64,000 nucleotides of DNA from positions 434,001 through 498,000 of the forward strand of contig VXBP01000263.1 of the NCBI GenBank assembly GCA_013400115.1. Reading direction: 5' to 3'. A model generated the notes under the pieces. That model saw only the letters and a program-made list of their open reading frames with translations, did no database searches and was not told the DNA's origin. Positions 12,186-24,500 of the stretch are shown piece after piece (positions within the stretch are counted from its first letter, which is position 1; every line of letters begins with the position of its first letter). Origin of the DNA: Rhinopomastus cyanomelas (lineage: Eukaryota; Chordata; Aves; Bucerotiformes; Rhinopomastidae). The translations under genes were made by a program, and so were the position numbers.

Positions 12186-12338
12186 AGGCTGCCAGGGAAG
12201 GATCACCATCCCTGAATGTGTGGTGTAGATCTGAAGCTTAAGGACAGGGTTCAGTGGAGGGCTTGGGGTAGCTGGATTAATGGTTGAGCTTGATGATCCT
12301 AAAGGTCTTTTCCAACCTAAGCAATGATTCTGATTCTT
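12186..12338 (+). mobile_element. CR1 fragment (diverged subtype)
   Basis: GCTTGATGATCCTAAAGGTC and TTTTCCAACCTAAGCAATGA followed by TTCTGATTCT are the 3' end of a diverged CR1 subfamily. Confidence 0.75.
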
Positions 12339-12511
12339 TTGTTTTAAGCAATCATTTATTCATTTAAGGATGATTCTTTGTATCTCCAGTTTAATTTCTT
12401 AACTACTGACAATTTTGGAATTTGTGATCTATTTTGACTGATGTTTGCAGTCTGTCAGTGATCTGCATTTGGGTCAAGTGTTGATTTTTCCCTTCTTAGG
12501 CAGCTGAGTGG

Positions 12512-12527
12512 ATGAATTTCAAAAATG
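12512..12527 (+). promoter_or_regulatory. SYCP2: short upstream ORF overlapping the SYCP2 start
   Basis: An out-of-frame ATG at 12512 lies 13 bases before the SYCP2 ATG. Read across the first intron it codes 13 residues and stops at TGA at the beginning of exon 2. It has T at -3 (weak), while the SYCP2 ATG has A at -3 and G at +4 (strong), so leaky scanning is expected. Confidence 0.45.
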
Positions 12528-12548
12528 GCAGCGAGGAAGGAGATGCAG
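12525..12548 (+). CDS. SYCP2: SYCP2 coding exon 1
   Basis: Residues 1-8 (MAARKEMQ). The exon itself starts at 12500 after CCTTCTTAG, so 25 bases of 5' UTR precede the ATG. Donor CAG|GTATGT. Confidence 0.8.
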
Positions 12549-15500
12549 GTATGTGCATATGGATTAGAGTATTGATTGTTGTAATTATGAACTTAAAACA
12601 CTCCTGTATTTAATATACAAGTAAAAATTGTAGTGTGGCTAACAATGTGATAGAAAGAAACTTTATTTTGATGTAGGGAAGAGTCTGAAGCTGCACCAGG
12701 GGAAGGGTAGGCTGGACATTAGGAAAATGTGTGGGCTTGGAAAAGGCTGCCCACGGAGGGGATTGAGTTCCAGTCCCTGGAGGTGTTTAAAGATCATTTA
12801 GATGTGGTGCTTAGAGATCTGGTCTAGTGGTGGCCTTGGTGGAGTTACTGATTGGACTAGATGATCTCAAGGGTCTTTTCCAACCTGAATGATTCTGTGA
12901 TTCTACAGGTTAGTGCTAAGTAGCTGGGTAGAAGGCAAGAGGAGTTTGAAATCATTATTGTTAAACGTGTTAAGTGTGGTCATAATCGATTTAGAAAGAA
13001 TACAATGACAAAAGACTTGAGGAAGGCACTAGTGCTCAAGTATATTAATATATTTCTGAAAGTCATTGATAGATAATTTAGAAATGTCATATATTACATA
13101 CAGTACGGAATTGCTAACAGGATGAACACTTACATAAGCATTTATTTGTAGTATGAGGGGAAAAACCCTTCAGTTAAATGAAACTGGAAAATAATTAAGT
13201 CAGTGAATAAGTATTTTAATTTATTACATTGTGTGCATTAGGTTTTACACGTAATGTTTTTGATTCAAAATATTTCCTCAAGAGTGCAGCAGATGATGTG
13301 TAAAACATGCTAAATCTCATTAAATCAGTATCATTCTTTTATGTACAGTAATGAAGTTGCTCTATTCTCTTTTGTTGTTGACAGTTTGAAAAGTTAATTG
13401 ATGGAGCTACAAGAAAAAAAGATTTCCAATCACTAGAACAATTTCTGGCAGCAGAAGACTCTGAAAATGTCTCTCACAGATGCAGCAAACAGTTTGTCAA
13501 CAAATTAGACAAACTTCTGTGTCGGGTAACTTAATCATTGCAGCAGAACCATCGATACTGTCACCCTGATAGTCTGAAAAACATGTTTCATTTTGAATGG
13601 TTTATACCAGCAGGTGATTTGAAAAACTGAGATAAAATTTAAGAATGAAATCTCTACTGCAAGCTGCATTTAAGGTGGCTTTTGAGAGCAAAGCTCCATC
13701 TGGTTAATTACATTCAGGTTTTTTACAACTCTGCACTAAAGCTCGCGTTACCATTTCAATTCCAGGAACTTGACAAGCAAGACGTCAAAAGCATTTCCAC
13801 TATACTGAACTCTATTCTGAAGTTTGGGAAAAAAGTCAGCATAGCAGGAGAAGATGGCCTCCCAGCACTGATAAAATACGGGCTTGTTGGAAGGATAAGT
13901 AAAACCATAAAGCAGATGTGAACTTGTTAAAAAGCTAAAGTAATAAAGCACACATGTGTAATGCTTTAGTGCTGAACAGCTTAGTACCCAGTTCAATCTC
14001 TGGTCGTTTCTGATTTAATAATTTCTTAAAACTTTGGGACAAACATTTTTAGGTTTGAATGGTTTTTGATAAGAGAAAGCCATGCTGCTCTACCACAGTG
14101 AAGGCTTTTGCAGTATTTAATTTAGATGTGCTTACAGCAATTCCAAACAACATCTTTCTTCAAGACTTGCTATACTGCTTTTGAGTCAGAAATTGGCATT
14201 CGCTGATGCATCTTAATACTTTCGTAGCTAATACAACAGCAGTACTGTACCTGTCCTTTTCAACAGATTGTAGTGCTCCTGATTGTTTTGGGGTATTTCA
14301 CCCTGCATGTTATATGTGTTAACCATTTGTAACTCAACATAATACACTGAAAAGTAGCCACCCTTTCGATAGTGCTTTTGCCAGGGATTCCACTGAAGAA
14401 AATTAATGGCAGTGCCACAGGAGTGTTACTCAATTGTCTTCTCACCTGCTTTACAAAACAGGATTTGTTCATAACTTCCTGCCTGTATTCACACCTACAA
14501 ATACTTTTCCATGCAGACATTTTCCTTTTTCAGCTTTTTTGTCTGTGATGGCAGCTGTAAAAGCAGATCTCTGATTTTTTTTTTTTGGAAGGTCAGCCAC
14601 CACCAAAATTAGTTATGTTACTTTGAAATCACCTACATGTGTTTACTGTGAGAGAGGAATTTCAGTCTAGGGACAAACAATGTTTAGCAGATTGGTATTG
14701 TTGCTGTTGTTTTAATCCTTGTGTAGACTGTGTAATTTTACTGAACTGTAATACAAACTGTAATTGTGCTGAACTATAATACAAACTATTACCCTTTTTC
14801 ATGATAGTAATAGATTCTCTTTTGTTTCCCCTTTACATGCTTAAATGGTTTGAAAAGATAAAAGAAATTTTGATCTTCAACAGAAATGAAAAGAATGAAA
14901 CGCTTACAAATCTGGTTGAAAATTTCTTCAACGTGTTGCTGGTAAAGTATACCAATATTAAAATACATTGTGTGTATTTATCAAAATAATTATTGCTAGG
15001 TTAGCAACAAAGATATTTTCGAATGTGTTTCTATTTAATGACCTTCTGAAGTTACTGATACAGTGGTTTCTTGGGCTAGATTATGTCTCTTTGAATAAAT
15101 AATTTGCCTATATTGATACACATTGTCTGTTTGTGATTAGCATGATGAAATAAATTTTTTAAAACCCAACAATATATACGTTCAATGAACAAATAAGCTT
15201 CATATTAAGTCTGATTTTAATTGCATAAGTCACTCGTATGCTAATCCCAGCACCTTGCGTTTAAAAGATCTAATTGCTTTCTTCTGTTCTAAAAAAATAT
15301 TGTCTTTGGGTAAATAATTTCCATAAATTTAACTGAAATATAATTTTTGGAGACCTCATCTGGTACCCAAATGGTACTCTTATGTCCTTTATTAAGGATG
15401 AAATAATTTTAAAATCTTAAAGCAAGTAACCAAAAAGCATTTAAGTACAAGTTACTTGATTTTTATGCTGTTATTTGTTTTGTTTTTTATTGTAGGCTGT

Positions 15501-18500
15501 ATGTGATAGCAGACCTGAAGGTGAGCTTAAAGAAGTGTGCACTGCACACACTAAAGTCTCTCTTTTAGAGCACACCAACTAAAGTCATCAGCGTTAGTAT
15601 AACTCTTGTTACAACACTTGTGTAACCGTCTTAAGGTAGTTGCAAGAAGCACTTGTTTATTGAGAGTGGTACAAGGTTTCTCCATCTAATGTAAGTATTC
15701 CACTAGACATACAATGCTTTAACTAGTGAACTGTAACTGTAAAGGGCTTGTCCTCCAGAGGGCTGTCCTCTACACAAAGGACTGCTTTTCTCATGTGAGA
15801 AAAGCTTGAATGTCAGCTTTAACTGTGATTGTTTAATTTGAGATTTCTCTGCTGACAGGTTTCCTTGTAACTTGCTGAAATCTAATAAAAACAGGAGGAT
15901 AGTCTTGTCTCCTCAGAGATGGCAACTCAACTGAGCTTCCCAGTTTCTAAGCTCCCATCATAGCACATCACAGTAGTCTTTATTTTTTGACCTTTTTAGG
16001 ATGAAAATCAAGCTGCTCTTAACAGTTCAGCATAGTACTAGGTAGAAAGTCACCACAGACTGTGATGCTACCATGAGCAAGTGGAAAGATTCATTTCCTT
16101 GTCCCTGGGAAGATAAATTCCAGGGTTTGAATTAGACCTCAGAGAGCTGAGTTACACCATTGAGACAATTCTATTTTAAAAGCGACAATCTCATGCCTAG
16201 GTGACTTGCGCAGCGAGGCACAGAAATAAAAACATCATTAAAGGGCCATATTTACGAGAAACAGAGGTAGCTATTCTGTCTTGCATCCAGCCATGAAGCT
16301 TAAGGTGTGTGTTTTTAAGAATCAGTAATCCTGTATGGATTTCTGATTTTTATTTCTATGTGAAAATCAGTTGTTTTCCAAATGCTCGTGAGGGGGCGCC
16401 CCTATACATTCCTAATAACTTACTTTTTCCCACTAGGTAAAATACAAATACTAGAGAACTTTCTTCTGAGAACATGTACCCTGATCACTGATGTCCAAAA
16501 CAATATTTATGTTCAGCAGGAGGTAAACGTTCTTCTTACTAAGCAACAGCTTCTGGCTATTTTTTTAGCAGTCTGTATGAATGTAGGAATTTAACTGTAC
16601 AGATGCTACAAAAAGAAAATACTGTTATATTGGAAGGATGATTGGCTATTTCTTTGGGAATACTTGATGTTAATAATTTATTAGGGGTTTTGAAGGCTTT
16701 TTTCTTATTAGTGACCTGTAACTTTTGTTTTGGACAGTAAATTACAAGCAGTGCTATTAAGATTCTGATGAGAAAGCTGTATAAAAGTGCAGCATGTAAT
16801 ATGCTGTTACAGCTGCTATAAATTTTACTAAGACTGCTGGCTGCAAATTCTTTAGGTAGTTGCAGGTATTTATATGGCTCCTCGTGTACTGCCAACACTG
16901 CATGCCTCGTATTAGTAATCTCAAATTGTCAAGTTTTAAATACTCCGTTAAGAACAATAAAGCTACAGAGAGGTTTTTTGCAGAGGTTGCATGCCCAAAG
17001 GAAAGGCTTTCTAGTGCAAATTAAAGGTTTACTTCAGCCTGGCAATCAGCTGGGGACGGAACTCTGGGTTTTCTCTAGATGTAAACCTACAGATAAGAAC
17101 TATTACAACTGATGCTCACTTTACAGCTAATGTTATTAAAATTGAAGTATTTATGTCAAGATAAATGCCCTATAAAGAGAGCTAGGACTAATTGACTTTT
17201 TTGTTTTGCAGTTATTCAAGTGTTATATTGTCTTCAGTGATATGAAATACAAGGGCAAATATAAGAATAACTTAAACAACCTTTTAAATGTATACTTGCT
17301 CCCTTTTTTTCCACTCTCTTTAGGTAGTAAGAAAACTTAATTTAATGCTTCAGAACGCTCCTCAAGAAGCCATGGAAAATTTATTTTCTACAAAGCAGAT
17401 GTTGCTTGTCACGTAAATAGTCTTCCACATACTTTTTACATGGTTCTATCCTTTGTGTACCTTAGAAGGCAGGTTTTATGAGGGCTGTTGTAACACACAA
17501 TGAGCAGTCTCTCTTAACTGATTTTTGCATTTGCTGTTGTGTTGCCGCTGGTAGTGGCTGTGGGCAGGGATTCTCATGGATTGTTTTCCATTGTAAGCCT
17601 ATATTTACCTCTGTCACAATCAAATTTAGGCTTGTGGTCCTCCCAGTTCTCTTAAAATAATTAAATCCTTATAAATAAGAATGTTTGTAAAGCTCAGTGA
17701 ATTAGTTACCATAAGGACAAATTGTTCACATTTTTTACAGTGAAGAAAAAATGTCATAGAATAAAAATGGTACATATCAGCCGATTAACTTCCCTGGTAG
17801 TGCTTATAGCTGTATATCTGTAGCATGTATAGCTGTATATCTCATAGTTCAGTGGAATTGGTTTCATCTCTTAAACTGAAAGCTTGTAATCAGATAACTT
17901 ATGTGCTGCCATGTTTTGATGAAGTATTACTTTGTTTGGCAGGAGTGAGATGGGGAAGAGAATTTTGGATGCTGGAGGTGAGCATAGGGCTTAGCAAACA
18001 ATTCAGTTACGTGCTTTTTTAAAGTGACATGCAGACCGATTAAAAAGCCAAAGAAGACAATCAGAAGCTGCAGAATGTTGAGTTAATGTCCCATGAAAAA
18101 CACAAATACTGTGTAAAAACAGTCTGCAAACTGGACTGTTTCACATCTAGTGTACGGCTAACTCTGAGGCTTTCAGGCCTTTTCTTCTCTAGAATAAAGT
18201 TTCTATAATAGCAACAGACCGTAAGGAGGTCAGTCTTTGAAGACAGTGAACTACAGGCTGTGTTAAGTAGTACTAGATCTCTTGGGAATCATTTTTGTAT
18301 CCAAAAGTTTCCCTTTCCAGACAGATGGAAGTTGAAAACTTCTTACCTCTTGCTTAGATGTTGCTCTGACAGCCCTCAAAGCTTGATTGAAGTTTCATTT
18401 TGAAGCTTATGTCATTCATTCATCCTCATCACCTTAGTTCTTTACCTATAGATCCTGTATAGTTTATTTATTTGGAGATAATGTGATACATTACATGAAA

Positions 18501-21500
18501 TCTTCAGCACTGCTTAATATGAGTTTCCTACATAATGTATTTTTTTTTTCTCACATCAGTAGTATTTTTAAAACTCCTGTTCCTGTCAAATGTGTTGTGC
18601 TGTAGACTATGACCTGCAGGTTGCCATTACAGAAGCTTTATGCCGAATGATATCAGAGAAACAAAGAGCAGAACTGGCTTGCCAGTGGTTTTCCATGGAG
18701 TTCATGTCCAATGCATTTAAAGGAATTAAAGTTTCTGAGTTTGAAACAGTAAGTCATCTGAAAAATATTTCCAGGGAGGTAAACTTGTGTTTTATGATTC
18801 TTTAAGAAATGTGTTTTTAACAGGATTGCAGAAAATTTCTTAACCAAGTGAATGGCATGCTTGGGGACAAAAGAAGGTAAGACTACATTTATTTTTTTTC
18901 AGCTAATGTATTTTCTTTCTTCCCTGTTTTGGCCATTCATCATGTGTAGCTTTTGTATCACTAAACCTGGTGGCTTTAGGAAACTCTGAATTAAAAGGTG
19001 ACTAACGTTGTGGAATAAAGTCATGTAACCATGCAGAATTAAGATTTTTTTTTTAAAAAAGATCTTCAGTAATACCATCTCTTTTATCAGGGTGTCACTG
19101 GTATCTGCACTGTCAATGTGTTAGTTTTATGTAGTTCCCTTAATTGGAAAAAAGACAAACATAACGTATGAAGGCACTCTTCACTGTAGAAAGAACATTA
19201 ATCTCAAAAGCTTCTAAATACAAGGTATATGCCACGTTTCCTCTAATAAATGTTTAGAAGGAGCTAGATTTTGCCATTCTGTTACAAAGTGCTGAGATAC
19301 TCCTCAGTTCAGTTGAGTGTATGATCTAACAATAGCTAGTATACTGGTGTATATTCCTTTATTTAATGGTTGATTTAGGATATTTGCACTGACATAACAA
19401 TCAATGAGAATAGCTGCTAGAGAAATAGATGAAAAGGAAGAGAAAATACGAGCTTTTTCCTTACCTGTATGGTCACATGCTTTGTGTGTTACTTTTGTAT
19501 GTCTGAGAGCAAAGAGATTCCGCGGTATGTCTTTACATGATAGAATCATAGACTGACTGGCCAGGTTTGGTAAGGGATTTTCAGAGGTCAGCTAGTCCAA
19601 CGCCCCACTACAGTGAGCAGGATCATCCTCAACTAGATCAGGTTGCCCAGTACCTTGTCCAGCCTCACCTTGAAGATATCCAGGGATACGGCCTCAGCTC
19701 CTTCCATGGACAACCTGTCCCTGTGTTCAAACTCCTCCTGCTAAAGAACTTCTGAACAGCCCATTTTAGTCTGACCTTCTCTAATGTGAAACCATTGCCC
19801 CTCATTCTTTCACTGCAGGCCTTTGTAAATAGTCCCTCTCCAGCTTGCTTGTAGCCCCTTTCAGGTACTGGAAAGTGTCTGTTGGGTCCCATTTGAATGT
19901 CATTCTTGAAATACCAGCAGATAAGCAAGAAGTATGAATGCAGCTGCAAGAGTTCTGACTGCTGTATGCTTTAATTTTGATATACATAGATATAGAAAGC
20001 TTTGTGGTACCTTCTCTGAGGAAGAAGTGCTGTCAAGCAACTGGTCTCTTGTTTGCTGGGATCTCTTGGTTTCTAAAGCCACAAAGGTTTTCAGGACAAC
20101 TCGTGTTGAGGTGTGGAACATATATTTACTGCATATGTGTACTTGACAAAATATCCTTTTCTTACAGGGTTTTTACATATCCATGTTTAGCAGCAGCTCT
20201 TGATAAATCTGAGGTAAGTTACAGTCTTAACCATACATTCACAGATTTTAATTTGTGCAGCTGAACAATTACTTTGCCTTGTAGTTAAGAAAAAAATTAA
20301 GATAGGAGAAGAGATTTTTCAGGCATATCCATGTGTATGTGTATGTATTTAAAGTTTGTCAGGCAGTAACCTAAAGCCTCTTAGCTTCTATCATGTGGGT
20401 TGGTTTTTTTTTTGTCTTAGCTGCAAATGCCAGTGGATGAAAATCTTGAAGATTTCTGGGTTGATTTCAACGTCGGCAGCAGAAGTATATCTTTCTTTGT
20501 GGCAGGAGATGATACAGTAAGCTTTTTTTTTACTCTGTCACAGTAGTTTGTTTTGAGGCAACGGATACCACATTCTTTCAGTTGTATCAGATTTGTTTCC
20601 TCACATCAGTATGTGGAAGTTCTGTGTGCATTGGTCATGTGAAGGGGAAAACGACAAATCTAAATTTGGTGTAAAATCTAGATGTAGAACAAATGATTTC
20701 AAAAAAATAAGTTTCTCACAGTCTTTGTTAATAGTTCAGAATACACAGTTGGGCAAGAAACTGCTTTCAAAGCTACTGGTAGATTTTTTTTTTTTTTNAA
20801 GTTTGTCAGGCAGTAACCTAAAGCCTCTTAGCTTCTATCATGTGGGTTGGTTTTTTTTTTGTCTTAGCTGCAAATGCCAGTGGATGAAAATCTTGAAGAT
20901 TTCTGGGTTGATTTCAACGTCGGCAGCAGAAGTATATCTTTCTTTGTGGCAGGAGATGATACAGTAAGCTTTTTTTTTATTCTGTCACAGTAGTTTGTTT
21001 TGAGGCAACGGATACCACATTCTTTCAGTTGTATCAGATTTGTTTCCTCACATCAGTATGTGGAAGTTCTGTGTGCATTGGTCATGTGAAGGGGAAAACG
21101 ACAAATCTAAATTTGGTGTAAAACTAGATGTAGAACAAATGATTTCAAAATAATAAGTTTCTCACAGTCTTTGTTTGCCAAGAGAAGGGGCTGCACAACA
21201 GATCAATATGATCTAGCAGTCGTTTATTAACGAAATCCAAGCTCTTTTATACAGTTCTTAATGAGGTTCATACATATTGCAAAAGCCAAGCTCAAGATTG
21301 GTTAGGTTACACAACTCAGTTCCTTCCTGCACCTGATCGGACTGCCAGGTTTCCCAGCTTTCCCAAACACGGCCCCATTCTCTGATTCCCACAGTCTGGT
21401 TAACATTCCTCTATAATTAGTTTGCTTGCTTATCATCCTTGCTGAGGCCTCCAAGGCCATTCTCAGAGGCACCTGGCAGCTATTCTTGGCTCAGTGCTGG

Positions 21501-24500
21501 GTTNTCTAGATGTAGAACAAATGATTTCAAAAAAATAAGTTTCTCACAGTCTTTGTTAATAGTTCAGAATACACAGTTGGGCAAGAAGCTGCTTTCAAAG
21601 CTACTGGTAGATTTTTTTTTTTTTTGTAGATGAGATTCAACAGTAATGACTCTACCAAATCTCTTCCAGAATGTTGTTTGCTGTTCCCAACAAGGCACGT
21701 GTTCAGTGTCTGTCCTTGTAACAGAGGACTTAAAATGTTGACATTGTGTCCTCACTGCACACCTTTCTGATGACTGCAATCATTTAATTGTGATGTAATG
21801 CTTCTCTAACTTTAATTTTCTTATTTTCTTGCAAGGATCATCAGTGGGAAACAGTCATCATCCCAGAAGAAAAGGTAGACCTGTACAACCTTGAAGGTAC
21901 TGCCACTCAGAAATGACACCTTTTGTTAGGCACTAACTTGGAGTTTCAAACCGATTGATACTAAAGTACTGACTCAACAAAACAAAAGTTCCTGCTTAAA
22001 GTATTACAGGTGGTGGTTTGATCCGGGATAAAATCACACATCAGTCACATTTGCAGTTTAGACATGCAGGTGGGATTTTATTAAAATAATTTTAAAGTAA
22101 TGTCTCATGGTTAATTGAATGCAAAATAAGGCATAAGACACTGACATCTAATAATCAACCTTCTTTTAAAAGTAGTAGTTAAAGCAGTTTTTAAAATATA
22201 TATAATTTAACTGCAGCAGCAGTAAATAACCTTCAAAAAACTTTTGAGGATAATTCGCAAAGTATTTCTAAAAGATTGAATCACCTTGCTAAAAATTTTT
22301 GTTGTAGCATAGAGTCAGTTAAATAAAATAAACCATCCTACTAGCTGAACTGAATAATACAAGTAAGTTTGATGTATTCACAAAGTTTATATGAGTTGTT
22401 CAGTTGTAATGAAGCTACTTTCAAATTTTTTGTCCAGAAAAAGAGTCGAAGCAATTATTAACAATAGATCTAAAAAGCCCAATGAATGTGGGTAATCAAG
22501 AAGGAGGGAGATTTTTTTTATACTTCAATTCTATCTTGGATATCAAAGATGTAACCAGAAGGATTTATGGATTTAGTAAATGTAAGGTAAGATTTAAGCA
22601 TCCTTTTAAATAGTTTTTAGTTCATTCAAACTGAATGTCTCTTTGCTATATAAATGTGACAGCTGTGATTATTGTGTTTATTTGTGCCAAGCGCTTCTGT
22701 TTAACATCATCTCTACAGAGCCTCATTTTTTCCTGTGGTATGTTAAGCTTTGGTAACATTGCCTAATAAGAAAGTGAGGAAATGGCCTCACGTTGCCCCA
22801 GGGGAGATTTAGGTTGGATAACTGGAAAATCTTCCCCACTGAAAGGATTGTCAGTGCCTTGCACAGGCAGTGCTTGCAAGGCAGTGATGAAATCCCCATC
22901 TCTGGGGGAATTTAAAGGGTTCAGTTGTGGTGCTGAGGGGCCTGGTTTACTGGTGGCCTTGGTAGTGCTGAATTAATGGTTGGACTCAATGATCTTACAA
23001 ATTATTCTGTGATTCTAAGATTGAAAACGAATTGCAACAAAATTTATCTACCTGGAAAGGGATTGCTGTAGCTTAATGTCAAGTTTTGCATGTAGAATTT
23101 TCCAGAAACACAAGGATTCTTGCAAGTATGGAAGTCTCACTTCATTAGCTGCCCCATTTTGCAGTACACCTACCACTCCTACAAATTTCTTCAAATAAAG
23201 ACATTTCAGCAAGCCATAGCTCACTCCTTACGCTTGTGGACAGAGTGCTCCAACAGAGAAACTCATGAGGAGTAGAGTTCATAGGATTTGTTTTCCCCTA
23301 TAATTTGGTTTCAGATACTTACAATCTCTGGCTGAAATGTTTTCTTTTTGGTGTTTGCTCATAAAAAGTGAGCAAAGTATGTATATTACACAGATAATTT
23401 CTTGCTTTACAGTGCTTAACTAAGAAGCGGTCTGCATCTGTTGCCAAAACAACTGTACGTGTCATCTTTGATGAAAGCGGATCACAGGTATTTTGCTTCT
23501 GTATGCTGGGATGGGTGTTCTCTTGCTTTTTATGTTTAGTCTGATCATTAGTTAATTCACGATCATTCACCATAAAAACAAGGACTTCTAAAATACCAAT
23601 AAGTAAAGTGAATTCTAATGCCAGTTATGTGATTCCTTATAAGTAGATATGGTGTGTTTTAGGAGATAATATCCAAAGCATAGACTATTTCAGGCAAACA
23701 TACACAGGGGAAGGTCTTTTATGCAAGTTGTGATTTGGTAACCTGGCCTTCTTAATGAAATAACTGGTTAAATACTGGTTAAAGAATACAAGCTCTGGAG
23801 TTTATAGAAATCTGCAGTGAAGGGTGTGTTACTTGGGGTAAAGAAGTCGCTTTGTGTGTGTTTGTGGACACTTAAAACATAATAAGGTCTAATATTTTAT
23901 AAAGGTAAAAATATAAAATATTGTACAGATTCTGGTACCAGAAAGTCAGTTGTCACCACATTTGGAAGAAAAAGCTGAAGAGGAGAAACTTGCGAAGTAC
24001 AAAACTCGGGAGCTTCCTGGAGCTTCAAGGACACTGAATAGTAGCCACAATGAAGAAGAATGCAGAGGTGATTCCTCAAAGGTAAGAAGGATTGTTAGAA
24101 GAGTAAAGAGTACATGAAAAATACAAGTATTTTTAAATATTTATCTCATTTTATAAAATCCCTTTCATTTTACAATTTCATTAGTGCAGACTTTGGTTAT
24201 TTTTCATATGGCTTGGTGCTATAAATCCCTTTAAAAATTCCTTTAAAATCCCTTCCAAAAAATCTCTTATGTTTTGAAACTATTAAGAATGTGACAAAAA
24301 TAAAATGTGATTGTTTGTGTTCTCTAGGCCATTATGCTCTGAGAATTTTCTTTATGGAGAAGTGTGTTCAAGAAATTCTTAGAATATATTCCATATATGC
24401 TGGAGCCCAGTTAACAACGGAAACAGCTGTAGTTAGTCCTGTAGGCTTTGCCATCACAAAGACTGATGATGACAAAACTGTGGTTGTCAGGATGAGTCCT

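Noticed and set aside
13895..13921. Exon 3 read through to the TGA at 13919
   Set aside because: This would end SYCP2 at about 106 residues, while the downstream 40 exons continue the family protein in frame.
20799..21175. True tandem duplication of SYCP2 exon 12
   Set aside because: Flanked by assembly Ns, nearly identical, and the third segment re-enters the first copy. Allelic redundancy is simpler.
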